This document shows positions 28,601 through 36,274 of a stretch of DNA of 64,000 bases, in pieces (the first letter of the stretch is position 1; each line of letters begins with the position of its first letter). The notes below the pieces were generated by a model, which was not told where the DNA came from, ran no database searches, and saw nothing but the letters and a program-made list of their open reading frames with translations. The position numbers and the translations under genes are program-made. Origin of the DNA: Streptomyces sp. BK208 (GTDB lineage Bacteria > Actinomycetota > Actinomycetes > Streptomycetales > Streptomycetaceae); the NCBI RefSeq assembly GCF_004364245.1, contig NZ_SOAV01000012.1:124001-188000 (forward strand), in the 5' to 3' direction.

Positions 28601-29165
28601 CGAGGTTGGCCTGCATCGCGTCCAGTTTCCTGAGCGCCTTCTCCTTGCGCTTGCGGTGCTTGAGGACGCCGGCGGCCTCCTCGATGAAGGCCCGGCGGCC
28701 CATCGGGTCGGCGTGCAGGACGGAGTCCAGCTGGCCCTGGCCGACGATGACGTGCATCTCGCGGCCGATGCCGGAGTCGGAGAGGAGTTCCTGGATGTCG
28801 AGGAGGCGGCAGGTGTCGCCGTTGATCTGGTACTCGCTGCCGCCGTTACGGAACATGATCCGCGTGATGGTGACCTCGGCGTACTCGATGGGCAGGGCGC
28901 CGTCGGAGTTGTCGATGGTCAGCGACACCTCGGCCCGGCCGAGCGGCGGGCGGCCGGTGGTGCCGGCGAAGATGACGTCCTCCATCTTGCCGCCGCGCAG
29001 CGACTTGGCGCCCTGTTCGCCCATGACCCAGCTGAGCGCGTCGACGACGTTGGACTTGCCCGAGCCGTTCGGGCCGACGACACAGGTGATGCCCGGTTCG
29101 AACCGGAGCGTGGTCGCCGAGGCGAACGACTTGAATCCGCGGAGGGTCAGGGCCTTCAGGTGCAC
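25611..29165 (-). CDS. smc: chromosome segregation ATPase Smc
   Basis: 1184 residues from GTG 29165 (MHLKALTLRGFKSF). Walker A GPNGSGKS 31-38; about 340 residues of coiled coil; hinge around 500-650; returning coiled coil; signature LLSGGERSL near 1093; Walker B FYVMDEVEAALDD near 1117. The condensin ATPase that compacts and organises chromosomes with ScpAB, important during sporulation septation. scpA/scpB are not in the window. The starting residues fit the Smc family exactly. Confidence 0.98.
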   Translation of the reverse strand: MHLKALTLRGFKSFASATTLRFEPGITCVVGPNGSGKSNVVDALSWVMGEQGAKSLRGGKMEDVIFAGTTGRPPLGRAEVSLTIDNSDGALPIEYAEVTITRIMFRNGGSEYQINGDTCRLLDIQELLSDSGIGREMHVIVGQGQLDSVLHADPMGRRAFIEEAAGVLKHRKRKEKALRKLDAMQANLARVQDLTDELRRQLKPLGRQAAVARRAAVIQADLRDARLRLLADDLVRMREALQAEIADEAALKERKESAEQELGKALRREADLEDEVRRLAPRLQRAQQTWYELSQLAERVRGTISLADARVKSATSAPPEERRGRDPEELEREAARVREQEAELEAALEAAEHALEDTVAHRADLERELALEERRLKDAARAIADRREGLARLSGQVGAARSRAASAQAEIERLAAARDESRERAAAAQEEYETLQAEVDGLDAGDRELAERHDAARRELTEAEAALGAAREAATAAERERAATQARHDALALGLRRKDGTGALLAAEDRLTGLLGPAASLLTVAPGHEVALATAFGAAADALAMTSPAAAADAIRLLRKQDAGRAALLLAGAPDDVPHEPRDDGPPYAADLVRGPADLMPAVRRLLRGIVVVATLEDAEDLVYARPGLTAVTAEGDLLGAHFAQGGSAGVPSLLEVQASVDQAAAGLAELGVRCEELAGAQDAAVARRRECAALVEELGERRRAADREKSSVAQQLGRLAGQARGAAGEAERSAAAATRAQEALDKALMEVEELAERLAVAEEMPVEEEPDTGARDRLAADGANARQTEMEARLQVRTHEERVKGLAGRADSLDRAARAEREARARAEQRRARLRHEAAVAEAVAAGARQLLAHVEVSLTRADEERGLAEAAKARREQELAAARTAGRDLKAELDKLTDSVHRGEVLGAEKRLRIEQLETKALEELGVEPAGLAAEYGPHQEVPPSPPAEGEVLPEDPDHPRNRPRPFVRSEQEKRLKAAERAYQQLGKVNPLALEEFAALEERHQFLSEQLEDLKKTRADLLQVVKEVDERVEQVFTEAFRDTAREFEGVFGRLFPGGEGRLILTDPDNMLTTGVDVEARPPGKKVKRLSLLSGGERSLTAVAMLVSIFKARPSPFYVMDEVEAALDDTNLQRLIRIMQELQEASQLIVITHQKRTMEVADALYGVSMQGDGVSKVISQRLR

Positions 29166-29360
29166 GCCGTCGGACTCTACCTCTCGGGTGTGTCTCACTC
29201 CATGAACCGGTGAACCGCCGCGGTTTCGCGGGTGAACGCGCAGGGCACATCAGACGTTGAAGAGGGTGAAAGGTTGCGCGGGGCAGTGCCGGTGGCCGCA
29301 GACGGGGGCGCGGAGCGAGGCCGGCGGGGACGGCGAGGCCGACGGGGACGGGGGCCGCGG

Positions 29361-29391
29361 AAAAGAAAGAAGGGACGCCGAAGCGTCCCTT
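29361..29391 (-). terminator. intrinsic terminator with U-run
   Basis: On the - strand: AAGGGACGC-TTCG-GCGTCCCTT stem-loop (29391-29370) followed by CTTTCTTTT. A classical rho-independent terminator after the small coiled-coil gene, unusual in this GC-rich DNA. Confidence 0.9.
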
Positions 29392-29464
29392 GCAGACTCT
29401 GACACCTGAGCGGTTGTACGGGCGGGCCCGACCACTGCTGTGCCGTGATGGAGCGATGCAGTGA

Positions 29465-29677
29465 TCAGGTGAGCGCAGGCTCCGCCTGGTGTGCGTCAAC
29501 GCTCTCCATGCTCTCCATGATCCTGTCGTGAGAAGCGGCAGCCGCCAGCGCGTCGTTCTCCGCCTGGATTCGTCCGAGCTCGGATTCCAGGTCCTGGACG
29601 CGCTGCTGGAGCCGTCGCATCTCGGCGAGGAGTCGCGGGTCGGAGCCGCCGACGTAACCGAGAAGCGCCTTTGCCAT
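29465..29677 (-). CDS. small coiled-coil protein, conserved in Streptomyces
   Basis: 70 residues. MAKALLGYVGGSDPRLLAEM, then a heptad-like helix MRRLQQRVQDLESELGRIQ (about 20-47), then a Ser/Glu tail. A strong GTGGAGGA box precedes the ATG and a U-run terminator follows, so it is an independent, probably well-expressed unit. I recognise it as a conserved actinomycete protein of unknown function beside smc. Confidence 0.8.
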   Translation of the reverse strand: MAKALLGYVGGSDPRLLAEMRRLQQRVQDLESELGRIQAENDALAAAASHDRIMESMESVDAHQAEPALT

Positions 29678-30055
29678 GATGGATGGTCCTCCACAATGAG
29701 TGACGACCGAAGCGGTGTGGGTCGTGAGGGAATCGCACCCGCGGTGCTTGGCACTCTTGAGTTTTTACTGCCGTTCAACCATGCCAAACAGCTAAGGTGC
29801 GCGGGGCTTTCAGCGTCTCACCAAAAAGTTTGACGGTCAACACGATCACACCCCGTGCTGGCGGGCGCCCGGGGGCATGCGGCCGGGAAGCGGCGACGAT
29901 GCGACTCCTGCGGGCCCCTCGGGGCGTGGCGATCATTCTGCGTGCGGAGCCTGCCACGAGCCGCCGCACTTGGCAACTACCTGCCCGTTTTCGCCCCGGC
30001 CACCCCTGTGGGGCGGGCCGGACCCGCCCTCCGCCGGGCCTCCCGCGGCCGGAAC
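29678..30055. other. gap upstream of the small coiled-coil gene
   Basis: 378 bases with no supported gene. Bases 29755-29835 are AT-richer and should hold the promoter of the - strand coiled-coil gene. The remainder is GC-rich, with no clear structure. Confidence 0.5.
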
Positions 30056-30337
30056 TCAGCGGATGGCGAAGCCGTCGTAGCCCCCGCGGGGTGTGTCCCA
30101 GATCTCGGTGACTCCGTCCACACGTCCGGGCGTGTCGTCGCCGCGCAGCCAGTCGAGCAGCCCCTCGCAACGCTCGCGCGGGCCCTCCGCGACGACCTGG
30201 ACGCGGCCGTCGCCCAGATTGAGAGCAAAACCACTCATCCCGCCGAGCTCCAGTGCCCTGGCCCTCGTGAACCAGCGGAAACCCACGCCCTGGACCTGTC
30301 CGCGCACCCATGCGACCAGCCGTACATCCTCGCTCAT
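30056..30337 (-). CDS. acyP: acylphosphatase
   Basis: 93 residues. Catalytic arginine R21 in GQVQGVGFRWF and asparagine N40 in GFALNLGDGRV are both present, as is the C-terminal GYDGFAIR edge strand. It hydrolyses carboxyl-phosphate bonds such as in acetyl phosphate or 1,3-bisphosphoglycerate. Short, single-gene unit. Confidence 0.96.
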   Translation of the reverse strand: MSEDVRLVAWVRGQVQGVGFRWFTRARALELGGMSGFALNLGDGRVQVVAEGPRERCEGLLDWLRGDDTPGRVDGVTEIWDTPRGGYDGFAIR

Positions 30338-30425
30338 GACGGCAACCTAACCAGTCAATGTCTCGCGGGACACTTCACCCCCTTGCGTCATGCGGTACCG
30401 TCCCGACCCAATGAATCCCACCTGA

Positions 30426-30447
30426 AACTCACTCGATGGTGTGAGTT
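30426..30447. promoter_or_regulatory. inverted repeat upstream of the CAP-domain gene
   Basis: AACTCAC-n8-GTGAGTT, a perfect 7-base inverted repeat about 65 bases upstream of the CAP-domain gene start. It could be an operator in the divergent acyP/CAP promoter region. No matching regulator is identified. Confidence 0.4.
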
Positions 30448-30513
30448 CCGTGTGGATCGTGAGCACAGTCGACCGCAGGGCACGCCCAGCGCGAGGACGA
30501 GGAAGGCCAGGAC

Positions 30514-31728
30514 ATGGGACGCCACCGACGCTCCGCCGCCGACCGCGCCGCCACGGGCCGCGCCGCGCAGGACGGGCAGCCGGACGGCACGACGGGGCGG
30601 GACCGCGGCCGGGCGGCGGGCCCGGACGAGACCCCCACCACGATGGGGATCGCGCCCTACCTGAACCCCGAGGCCTACGCCGAGGCCCGGGCCAGGAGCG
30701 ACGCCTACCTCTTCGCGGACGGCCCGGACGGCCCGGGGGCCCCGGACGGCGGCGAGGGCCCGGAGGCCGGCCGCACCGTCGCCTTCCCCAGCCACGGCTA
30801 CACGCCCGACGGCGGTGCGCAGCCCGGCGGCAGGCGTCGCCGACGCCGTAGGAAGCTCGCCACTCCGGTCCGCACCGGCCTGCTCGGTGTGTCCGCCGCG
30901 GTCGCCATCGGCACGGTGGCGGTGGCCACGGGCGTGGTGCCCGGTCTGGACAACTACCGGATCGGCGGCAGCACCGGCGGGGGCGACCGGGTGCAGGCCC
31001 AGGACGTCCCGACGAACAGCCCCTCCCAGCAGGGCGGCACCTCGGGCAGCGCCGAGACGGGCCGCGGCGACGACGCCGCCACGAGCCGCGGCACCGACCG
31101 CTCCGCCTCGCCGCCCCGGTCCTCCCAGTCGCCGTCCGAGGAGGGGTCCGCCAAGGACGCCCGGCCTCCTTCCTCGTCCGCCGCAGCTCCCTCCACCTCT
31201 GCGCCGGCCTCCGAGCCCGCGGCCCCGGCGCAGACGCCGTCGAAGACGAAGAAGCCGAAGACGACTCCGAGCACCGACCCGAAGCCCACGCCCTCCCGCA
31301 CGGCCACCGGGAAGCCCGCCGAGCCCAGCGCGCCCGCCGCCGTCTCGGAGGCGGCCGTCGCCCAGGCACAGGTGCTCAAGCTGGTCAACGACGAGCGGGC
31401 CAAGGTGGGCTGCAGCCCGGTGGCCGCCAACAGCGCCCTGCGCGAACTGGCCGAGGACTTCAGCCAGGACATGGCCACCCAGGGCTTCTTCGACCACACC
31501 GACCCGAGCGGCGCCACCCCCTGGGACCGGGCGGCGGCAGCGGGCATAAGCGGCCTCGGGGGCGAGAACATAGCCCGCGGCCAGGCGGACGCCCAGGCCG
31601 TGATGGACGCCTGGATGGCCAGCCCCGGCCACCGCGCCAACATCCTGAACTGCGACTTCAAGACCCTGGGTGTCGGAGTCCACTTCGGCGCCGGCGGCCC
31701 CTGGTGGACGCAGGACTTCGGCTACTGA
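30514..31728 (+). CDS. membrane-anchored CAP-domain (SCP/PR1-like) protein
   Basis: 404 residues. Cytoplasmic Gly/Pro/Asp-rich head (1-105), a basic cluster and one membrane segment (about 119-141), then a Ser/Pro/Ala/Thr-rich extracellular linker (150-280). The C-terminal CAP domain (about 285-404) has LKLVNDERAKVGCSPV, GFFDHTDPSGATPWDRA, GENIARGQ and MASPGHRANIL. The linker looks like a wall-spanning stalk. CAP proteins of bacteria lack an agreed function; a secreted defence, wall or lipid-binding role is possible. Topology (type II anchor) is inferred. Confidence 0.88.
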   Translation: MGRHRRSAADRAATGRAAQDGQPDGTTGRDRGRAAGPDETPTTMGIAPYLNPEAYAEARARSDAYLFADGPDGPGAPDGGEGPEAGRTVAFPSHGYTPDGGAQPGGRRRRRRRKLATPVRTGLLGVSAAVAIGTVAVATGVVPGLDNYRIGGSTGGGDRVQAQDVPTNSPSQQGGTSGSAETGRGDDAATSRGTDRSASPPRSSQSPSEEGSAKDARPPSSSAAAPSTSAPASEPAAPAQTPSKTKKPKTTPSTDPKPTPSRTATGKPAEPSAPAAVSEAAVAQAQVLKLVNDERAKVGCSPVAANSALRELAEDFSQDMATQGFFDHTDPSGATPWDRAAAAGISGLGGENIARGQADAQAVMDAWMASPGHRANILNCDFKTLGVGVHFGAGGPWWTQDFGY

Positions 31729-31812
31729 CCACCCCCGGGCGGCGCTCCTCCCGCGCTGTTTGCCGCTCTGCGCAACCTGCGGCACAGCGCTGTGCTCACG
31801 TACGCTGGTGGC

Positions 31813-32217
31813 ATGTCGACCACGCAGGAGTGCACCCAGGAGCAGGACCTGCCGTTCGACGTGTTCTCCCGGGCCTGTCCCTCGCGCGGCACCCTGGAGC
31901 ACGTCACGGGGCGCTGGGGCGCGCTGACGCTCGGCGCGCTGTACGAGGCGTCCTTCCGGTTCAACGAGTTGCGGCGCCGGGTGGACGGCGTCAGCGAGAA
32001 GATGCTGGCCCAGACCCTGCACGCGCTGGAGCGCGACGGGCTGGTGCACCGCGAGGCCCAGCCCACCAATCCGCCCCGCGTGGACTACGACCTCACGCCG
32101 CTGGGGCGTGAGGTGGCCGAGCGGCTGACGGCGCTCATCCAGTGCCTGGAGGGGCGGATGGACGAGGTGCTGGCGGCGCGCGAGCGGTACGACGCGCAGC
32201 GCACGCCTACGGCGTGA
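31813..32217 (+). CDS. HxlR-family transcriptional regulator
   Basis: 134 residues from ATG 31813. Winged helix with HVTGRWGALTLGALYEASFRFNELRRRVDGVSEKML, typical of HxlR/YodB. Two cysteines, C7 and C22 (RACPSR), lie before the DNA-binding domain; C22 is at the position that acts as a redox or quinone sensor in several family members. Most relatives are divergent from an oxidoreductase, but here the upstream gene is the CAP protein on the same strand, 85 bases away. The 3' end overlaps convergent mutM by 11 bases. Confidence 0.88.
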   Translation: MSTTQECTQEQDLPFDVFSRACPSRGTLEHVTGRWGALTLGALYEASFRFNELRRRVDGVSEKMLAQTLHALERDGLVHREAQPTNPPRVDYDLTPLGREVAERLTALIQCLEGRMDEVLAARERYDAQRTPTA

Positions 32218-33067
32218 TCCTCGGCGGCCGCTGGCACTTCGGGCAGAAGTAGCTGGAGCGGTTCATCCACGGCCGGCGGCGGATCGGTGTGGCGCAGCGG
32301 CGGCAGGGCATGCCTTCGCGGCCGTACGCGTCGAGCGTGCGGTCGAAGTAGCCGGACTCGCCGTTGACGTTGACGTAGAGGCTGTCGAAGCTGGTGCCGC
32401 CGACGGCGAGGGCCGCGTTCATCACGTCCCGCGCGTGGCCGAGGAGTTCGGTGGTGCGGGGGCGGGTGAGGGTCGCCGTGGGGCGTTCGTAGTGCAGGCG
32501 GGCGCGCCACAGGGCCTCGTCGGCGTAGATGTTGCCGACGCCGCTGATCAGGGACTGGTCGAGCAGGGCCCGTTTGATCGTGGTGCGCTTGCGGCGCAGG
32601 GCGAGGTGGAAGGCCTCGTCGTCGAAGAGGGGGTCCAGCGGGTCGCGGGCGATGTGCGCGATGACGTCGGGCAGTCCGTCGGGGCTCGTCTCGTGCAGGG
32701 ACAGGCCGCCGAAGGTGCGCTGGTCGACGAAGCGGAGCTCGGTGCCGAGGGTGTCGGCGAAGCGGACACGGATGCGCAGGTGCTTCTCGGCCGGTGCCTC
32801 GTGCGGCTGGACCAGGAGCTGGCCGCTCATGCCGAGGTGGGCGAGGACCGCCTGGTCGGTGTCCTCCAGGGGCAGCCACAGGTACTTGCCGCGCCGGCTG
32901 GGGGTGCCGATCCGGTGGCCCTCCAGGCGGTGCGCGAAGTCGTCGGGTCCCGCCACGTGCCGGCGCACCGCGCGCGGGTGCAGCACCTGGGCGTCGGCGA
33001 CGGTCCGATGGGCGACCCAGCGCGCGAGGCCGCGCCGTACGACCTCTACCTCGGGCAACTCGGGCAT
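32207..33067 (-). CDS. mutM: formamidopyrimidine-DNA glycosylase (MutM/Fpg)
   Basis: 286 residues. P2-E3 catalytic N-terminus (MPELPEVEVVRRGL), KRTTIKRALLDQ helix with the H2TH motif GVGNIYADEALW, and a C-terminal zinc finger (CRRCATPI...YFCPKCQ). Removes 8-oxoguanine and ring-opened purines. It follows rnc after a terminator and ends inside the convergent HxlR gene. Confidence 0.97.
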   Translation of the reverse strand: MPELPEVEVVRRGLARWVAHRTVADAQVLHPRAVRRHVAGPDDFAHRLEGHRIGTPSRRGKYLWLPLEDTDQAVLAHLGMSGQLLVQPHEAPAEKHLRIRVRFADTLGTELRFVDQRTFGGLSLHETSPDGLPDVIAHIARDPLDPLFDDEAFHLALRRKRTTIKRALLDQSLISGVGNIYADEALWRARLHYERPTATLTRPRTTELLGHARDVMNAALAVGGTSFDSLYVNVNGESGYFDRTLDAYGREGMPCRRCATPIRRRPWMNRSSYFCPKCQRPPRITP

Positions 33068-33143
33068 GGCTTCCCCTCGGGTGCGCCCTGGACCGGTCCG
33101 GTGAGCCGGGCGGGTGGACGGGCCTGGTGGACGGACGACGAGT

Positions 33144-33179
33144 CCGAACGCCCGCCCCGGATGCGGGGCGGGCGTTCGG
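33144..33179 (-). terminator. terminator hairpin between rnc and mutM
   Basis: A perfect 16-base stem (33144-33159 with 33164-33179) and a GATG loop, about 20 bases past the rnc stop. Confidence 0.85.
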
Positions 33180-33197
33180 GCCGTGCGGTGGGTGGGG

Positions 33198-34016
33198 TCA
33201 GGCGGAGGTGGACGCCTCGTCGGGGTCCACGTCGACGGCGTTCGCCGCCGCCTTGGCGCGCTCGTCCGCCGCGGCCCGGATGGACCGCCACGCGGATTCC
33301 GCGGCCTGCTGCTCCGCTTCCTTCTTGCTGCGGCCGGTGCCGGTGCCGTACGAGACGCCTCCGACGCGGGCGGCAGCAGTGAAGGTCTTCTCGTGGTCCG
33401 GGCCGGTCTCCGTGACCAGGTACTCGGGGACGCCGAGCCCTTCGGTCGCGGTCAGCTCCTGGAGGCTGGTCTTCCAGTCCAGGCCGGCGCCGAGGTTCGA
33501 GGACTTCTCGATCAGCGGGTCGAACAGGCGGTGCACCAGTTCGGAGGCCGCGTCGAGGCCCTGGTCGAGATAGACCGCGCCGATCACCGCTTCGAGGGTG
33601 TCGGCGAGGATGGACGCCTTGTCCCGGCCGCCCGTGCCCTCTTCACCGCGGCCGAGCCGGATGAAGGAACCGAGGTCGAGCCCACGGCCCACCTCCGCCA
33701 GCGCACGCGAGTTGACCACCGCGGCCCGCAACTTGGCCAGCTGGCCTTCGGGCAGGTCGGGGTGGGTGCGGTACAGCGTGTCCGTGACGACGAGGCCGAG
33801 GACGGAGTCACCGAGGAACTCCAGCCGCTCGTTCGTCGGCAGACCGCCGTTCTCGTACGCGTAGGAACGGTGGGTCAGCGCACGCACCAGAAGGGCGGAC
33901 TCGAGCTGATAGCCGAGCCGCCCTTCCAGAAGCGTGTGGGACGAGGCCTGGGTGTCCGCCTTCTTCTTGGCGGGTGGGTCCGCCTTGGCGTCTTCCGCCT
34001 TCTTGGGGACTGACAC
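33198..34016 (-). CDS. rnc: ribonuclease III
   Basis: 272 residues from GTG 34016 (MSVPKKAEDAK). Signature NERLEFLGDSVLG with catalytic E66 and D70, second acidic pair in DTLEAVIGAVYLD, and a C-terminal double-stranded RNA-binding domain (about 190-250). Processes rRNA and structured mRNA. In S. coelicolor it is the absB locus, needed for antibiotic production. A 37-residue in-frame upstream stretch overlaps rpmF and is not used. It lies 19 bases from rpmF. Confidence 0.97.
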   Translation of the reverse strand: MSVPKKAEDAKADPPAKKKADTQASSHTLLEGRLGYQLESALLVRALTHRSYAYENGGLPTNERLEFLGDSVLGLVVTDTLYRTHPDLPEGQLAKLRAAVVNSRALAEVGRGLDLGSFIRLGRGEEGTGGRDKASILADTLEAVIGAVYLDQGLDAASELVHRLFDPLIEKSSNLGAGLDWKTSLQELTATEGLGVPEYLVTETGPDHEKTFTAAARVGGVSYGTGTGRSKKEAEQQAAESAWRSIRAAADERAKAAANAVDVDPDEASTSA

Positions 34017-34035
34017 AGTGCCTCTCACCAGCCGC

Positions 34036-34209
34036 TCAGACCTCGAGGACCTGGCGCTTGTTGTACGTGCCGCAAGACGGGCACGCGATGTGCTGCTGCT
34101 TGGGCTCGTGGCAGCGCTCGCACGCAACCAGGGTGGGGACCGCAGCCTTCCACTGCGACCGGCGGTGGCGCGTGTTGCTGCGCGACATCTTCCGCTTCGG
34201 AACAGCCAC
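34036..34209 (-). CDS. rpmF: 50S ribosomal protein L32
   Basis: 57 residues, GTG start at 34209 (MAVPKRKMSRSNTRHRR). Zinc-type L32 with CERC...CPSC. Lies between DUF177 (stop 2 bases upstream) and rnc; this DUF177-rpmF order is almost universal. Confidence 0.97.
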   Translation of the reverse strand: MAVPKRKMSRSNTRHRRSQWKAAVPTLVACERCHEPKQQHIACPSCGTYNKRQVLEV

Positions 34210-34211
34210 GG

Positions 34212-34865
34212 CTACTTCTCCTGCTTCTCGGCGGCGTCCGCGGATTCTGGCCCGTCGCCGCTCATCTCGTCCTTCTCGCCGTCTCCGAGTGAACCGGCGA
34301 GTCCCTGCAATGCCGCCCAACGAATGTCGACGGCGTCGTGGTGGTGGTCCGGGTCGTCCGACAGGCGCACTCCGCACTCGGAGCACAGACCCTGGCAGTC
34401 TTCCTGGCACACCGGCTGCATCGGCAGTGCGAGCACCACCGCGTCGCGCAGCACGGGTTCGAGGCCGATCAGGCCGTCCTCGACGAAGAACCTGTCCTCG
34501 TCGTCCTCGGCGTCGTCGCCCGGTTCCGCCACGGGGCGGCCACGGTCGTCGGCGTCAGGGTACGAGAACAGCTCCTGGAAGTCCGCTTCGAGCTGCTGCT
34601 CGAGCGGCTCCAGACACCTTACGCACTCCCCCTCGGCCCTGGCACGGGCGGTACCCGTGACGAGCACCCCTTCCATGACCGACTCGAGCCGGAGATCGAG
34701 CTCCACCGGGGCGCCTTCCGGCACTCCGATGACTCCCTGGAGACCGAAGTCCTTGGGAGCGTCGACCGTGCGGGTCAGGCGCTGGAGCGCACCGGGCCGC
34801 CGTCCCAGCTCGTGTGTGTCGAACACGAGGGGATCGCGGTGGTCGAGACGCGCGTTCAGAACCAT
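34212..34865 (-). CDS. DUF177 (YceD) family protein, 23S rRNA accumulation
   Basis: 217 residues. Conserved pattern ECVRCLEPL (about 80-90) and CQEDCQGLCSECG (about 155-170), four to six cysteines probably holding zinc, with an acidic middle and end. The E. coli homologue YceD is linked to 23S rRNA accumulation. Always upstream of rpmF, as here. ATG 34865 has a near AGGA box. Confidence 0.9.
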   Translation of the reverse strand: MVLNARLDHRDPLVFDTHELGRRPGALQRLTRTVDAPKDFGLQGVIGVPEGAPVELDLRLESVMEGVLVTGTARARAEGECVRCLEPLEQQLEADFQELFSYPDADDRGRPVAEPGDDAEDDEDRFFVEDGLIGLEPVLRDAVVLALPMQPVCQEDCQGLCSECGVRLSDDPDHHHDAVDIRWAALQGLAGSLGDGEKDEMSGDGPESADAAEKQEK

Positions 34866-35031
34866 TCCTGCTTTCGGTCTTCGTGGTGGGGGACGCCGCC
34901 CTTCGGTGTTCCCGGGCAGCGGCGATCGCGGACGTACGCGCGACCGAAGAGCCAGGATACTGGACCATTCGCTCTCGGCCCAATCCGGTCCCGAGCCGCC
35001 CCCGTCACCCTGGCGGCGGCGGTCCCGCTCC

Positions 35032-36153
35032 TCAGAGTCCGCGGCCCTGTTCGTACGCCCGCAGCTGTTCGGCGCTGATCATGCTGGTGTCGAAGAGGCT
35101 GGTCTCGTCGAGCGCCTGCGGCTGGGTCTGCGGGGGCTGCTGCGGCTGCGGGGGGTGGGCGTAGCCCTGCTGCCCTTCGTAGCCGTGCTGCCCGCCGTCG
35201 TACGGGTAGGCGTACGGGTCGGCGCCCTGCTGCTGGTAGCCGTAGGGGTCCTGGCCGCCGTCGTAGGCCTGCTGGTAGGCCGCGTAGGGATCGGGCTGCT
35301 GCGGGACGTAGCCGTACGCCGGGTCCTGGGCCGGCATCTCCGGCACGGCCTGTGCCGGCACCTGGGCCGCGGCCGGCTGCTGCTCGCCGTACGCGGGCTG
35401 TACGGAGTGCTCGGCCGGGGCCGGGGCCGGGGCGTCGGCGAGGCCCGCGAGGCCGGCGAGGTAGTCGGCGTCGCTGGAGTGCTGGACGGTCGTCGGGTCG
35501 TCCGCGAGGGCTCCGAGGTCGTCGGTGGCGATCCGGCCGTGCAGCTTCTGGCGGCCCCGGCCGACCGCGTCCAGGGTCTTGGCGAGTACGGCCTCGAAGG
35601 CGCCGAGCTTGGTGTCGACGTAGGCGTCGGCGTCGCGGCGCAGGGTCTCGGGGTCGTGGCTGCGCTCGGGGGCGTCCTCGTCCTCGTAGCCGTTCTCGTC
35701 GAGGCCGGGTCCGGTGCCGAGGAGCTTCTCGCGGCCCCGGCCCACGGAGCCGAGGGTCTTGGTGAGGACGACCTCGAAGTTGGCGAGCTTGGAGTCGACG
35801 TAGTCGTCGGCCTCGGCGCGGACCTCCTCGGCCTCCTGGCGGGCCTCGGCGAGGATCCGGTCGGCCTCGGCCTGGGAACGGCGGGCGACCTCGGTGCCGG
35901 CGATCAGGGAGCCGCGCTCGGCGTGCGCGCCCTCGATGATCCGGTCGGCCTCCTGGCGGGCCTGGGCGACCATCTGCTCGCGGTCGCCGATCAGCTCCTG
36001 GGCCTGGGCGAGGGAGCCGGGCAGCTCGGCGCGCAGCTCTTCCAGCAGCGAGAGCAGTTCGGCGCGGTTGATCACGCACGAGGCCGACATGGGCATGGCG
36101 CGGGCGCCGGAGACCATCGCGGTGATCTCGTCGAGCTTCTTCTGCACGTCCAC
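35032..36153 (-). CDS. DivIVA-related coiled-coil protein
   Basis: 373 residues. N-terminal helix, then a long coiled coil with repeated ARQEAD(R/E) units (about 55-125). A 34-residue unit (ADDYVDSKLANFEVVLTKT..) at 113-146 recurs at 173-206 as ADAYVDTKLGAFEAVLAKT.., about 60% identical. The C-terminal 150 residues are Gln/Tyr/Pro/Gly-rich and disordered. Cell-division initiation or polarity proteins of this type associate with DivIVA and membranes; the precise role is unproven. Confidence 0.82.
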   Translation of the reverse strand: MDVQKKLDEITAMVSGARAMPMSASCVINRAELLSLLEELRAELPGSLAQAQELIGDREQMVAQARQEADRIIEGAHAERGSLIAGTEVARRSQAEADRILAEARQEAEEVRAEADDYVDSKLANFEVVLTKTLGSVGRGREKLLGTGPGLDENGYEDEDAPERSHDPETLRRDADAYVDTKLGAFEAVLAKTLDAVGRGRQKLHGRIATDDLGALADDPTTVQHSSDADYLAGLAGLADAPAPAPAEHSVQPAYGEQQPAAAQVPAQAVPEMPAQDPAYGYVPQQPDPYAAYQQAYDGGQDPYGYQQQGADPYAYPYDGGQHGYEGQQGYAHPPQPQQPPQTQPQALDETSLFDTSMISAEQLRAYEQGRGL

Positions 36154-36274
36154 CGTGTGCTCGCCACTCTCTACAGCTGTGTTGGAGACGGACGGGACGA
36201 CTGTACGACCCCGGAACGTTCCGGGGACACCGGGTGACGGGTTGTCAGTCTCCGTGCGCCGTGCGAGGTGGCGG

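Noticed and set aside
26601..29213. Long + strand frame opposite smc
   Set aside because: Antisense shadow of smc without recognisable domains.
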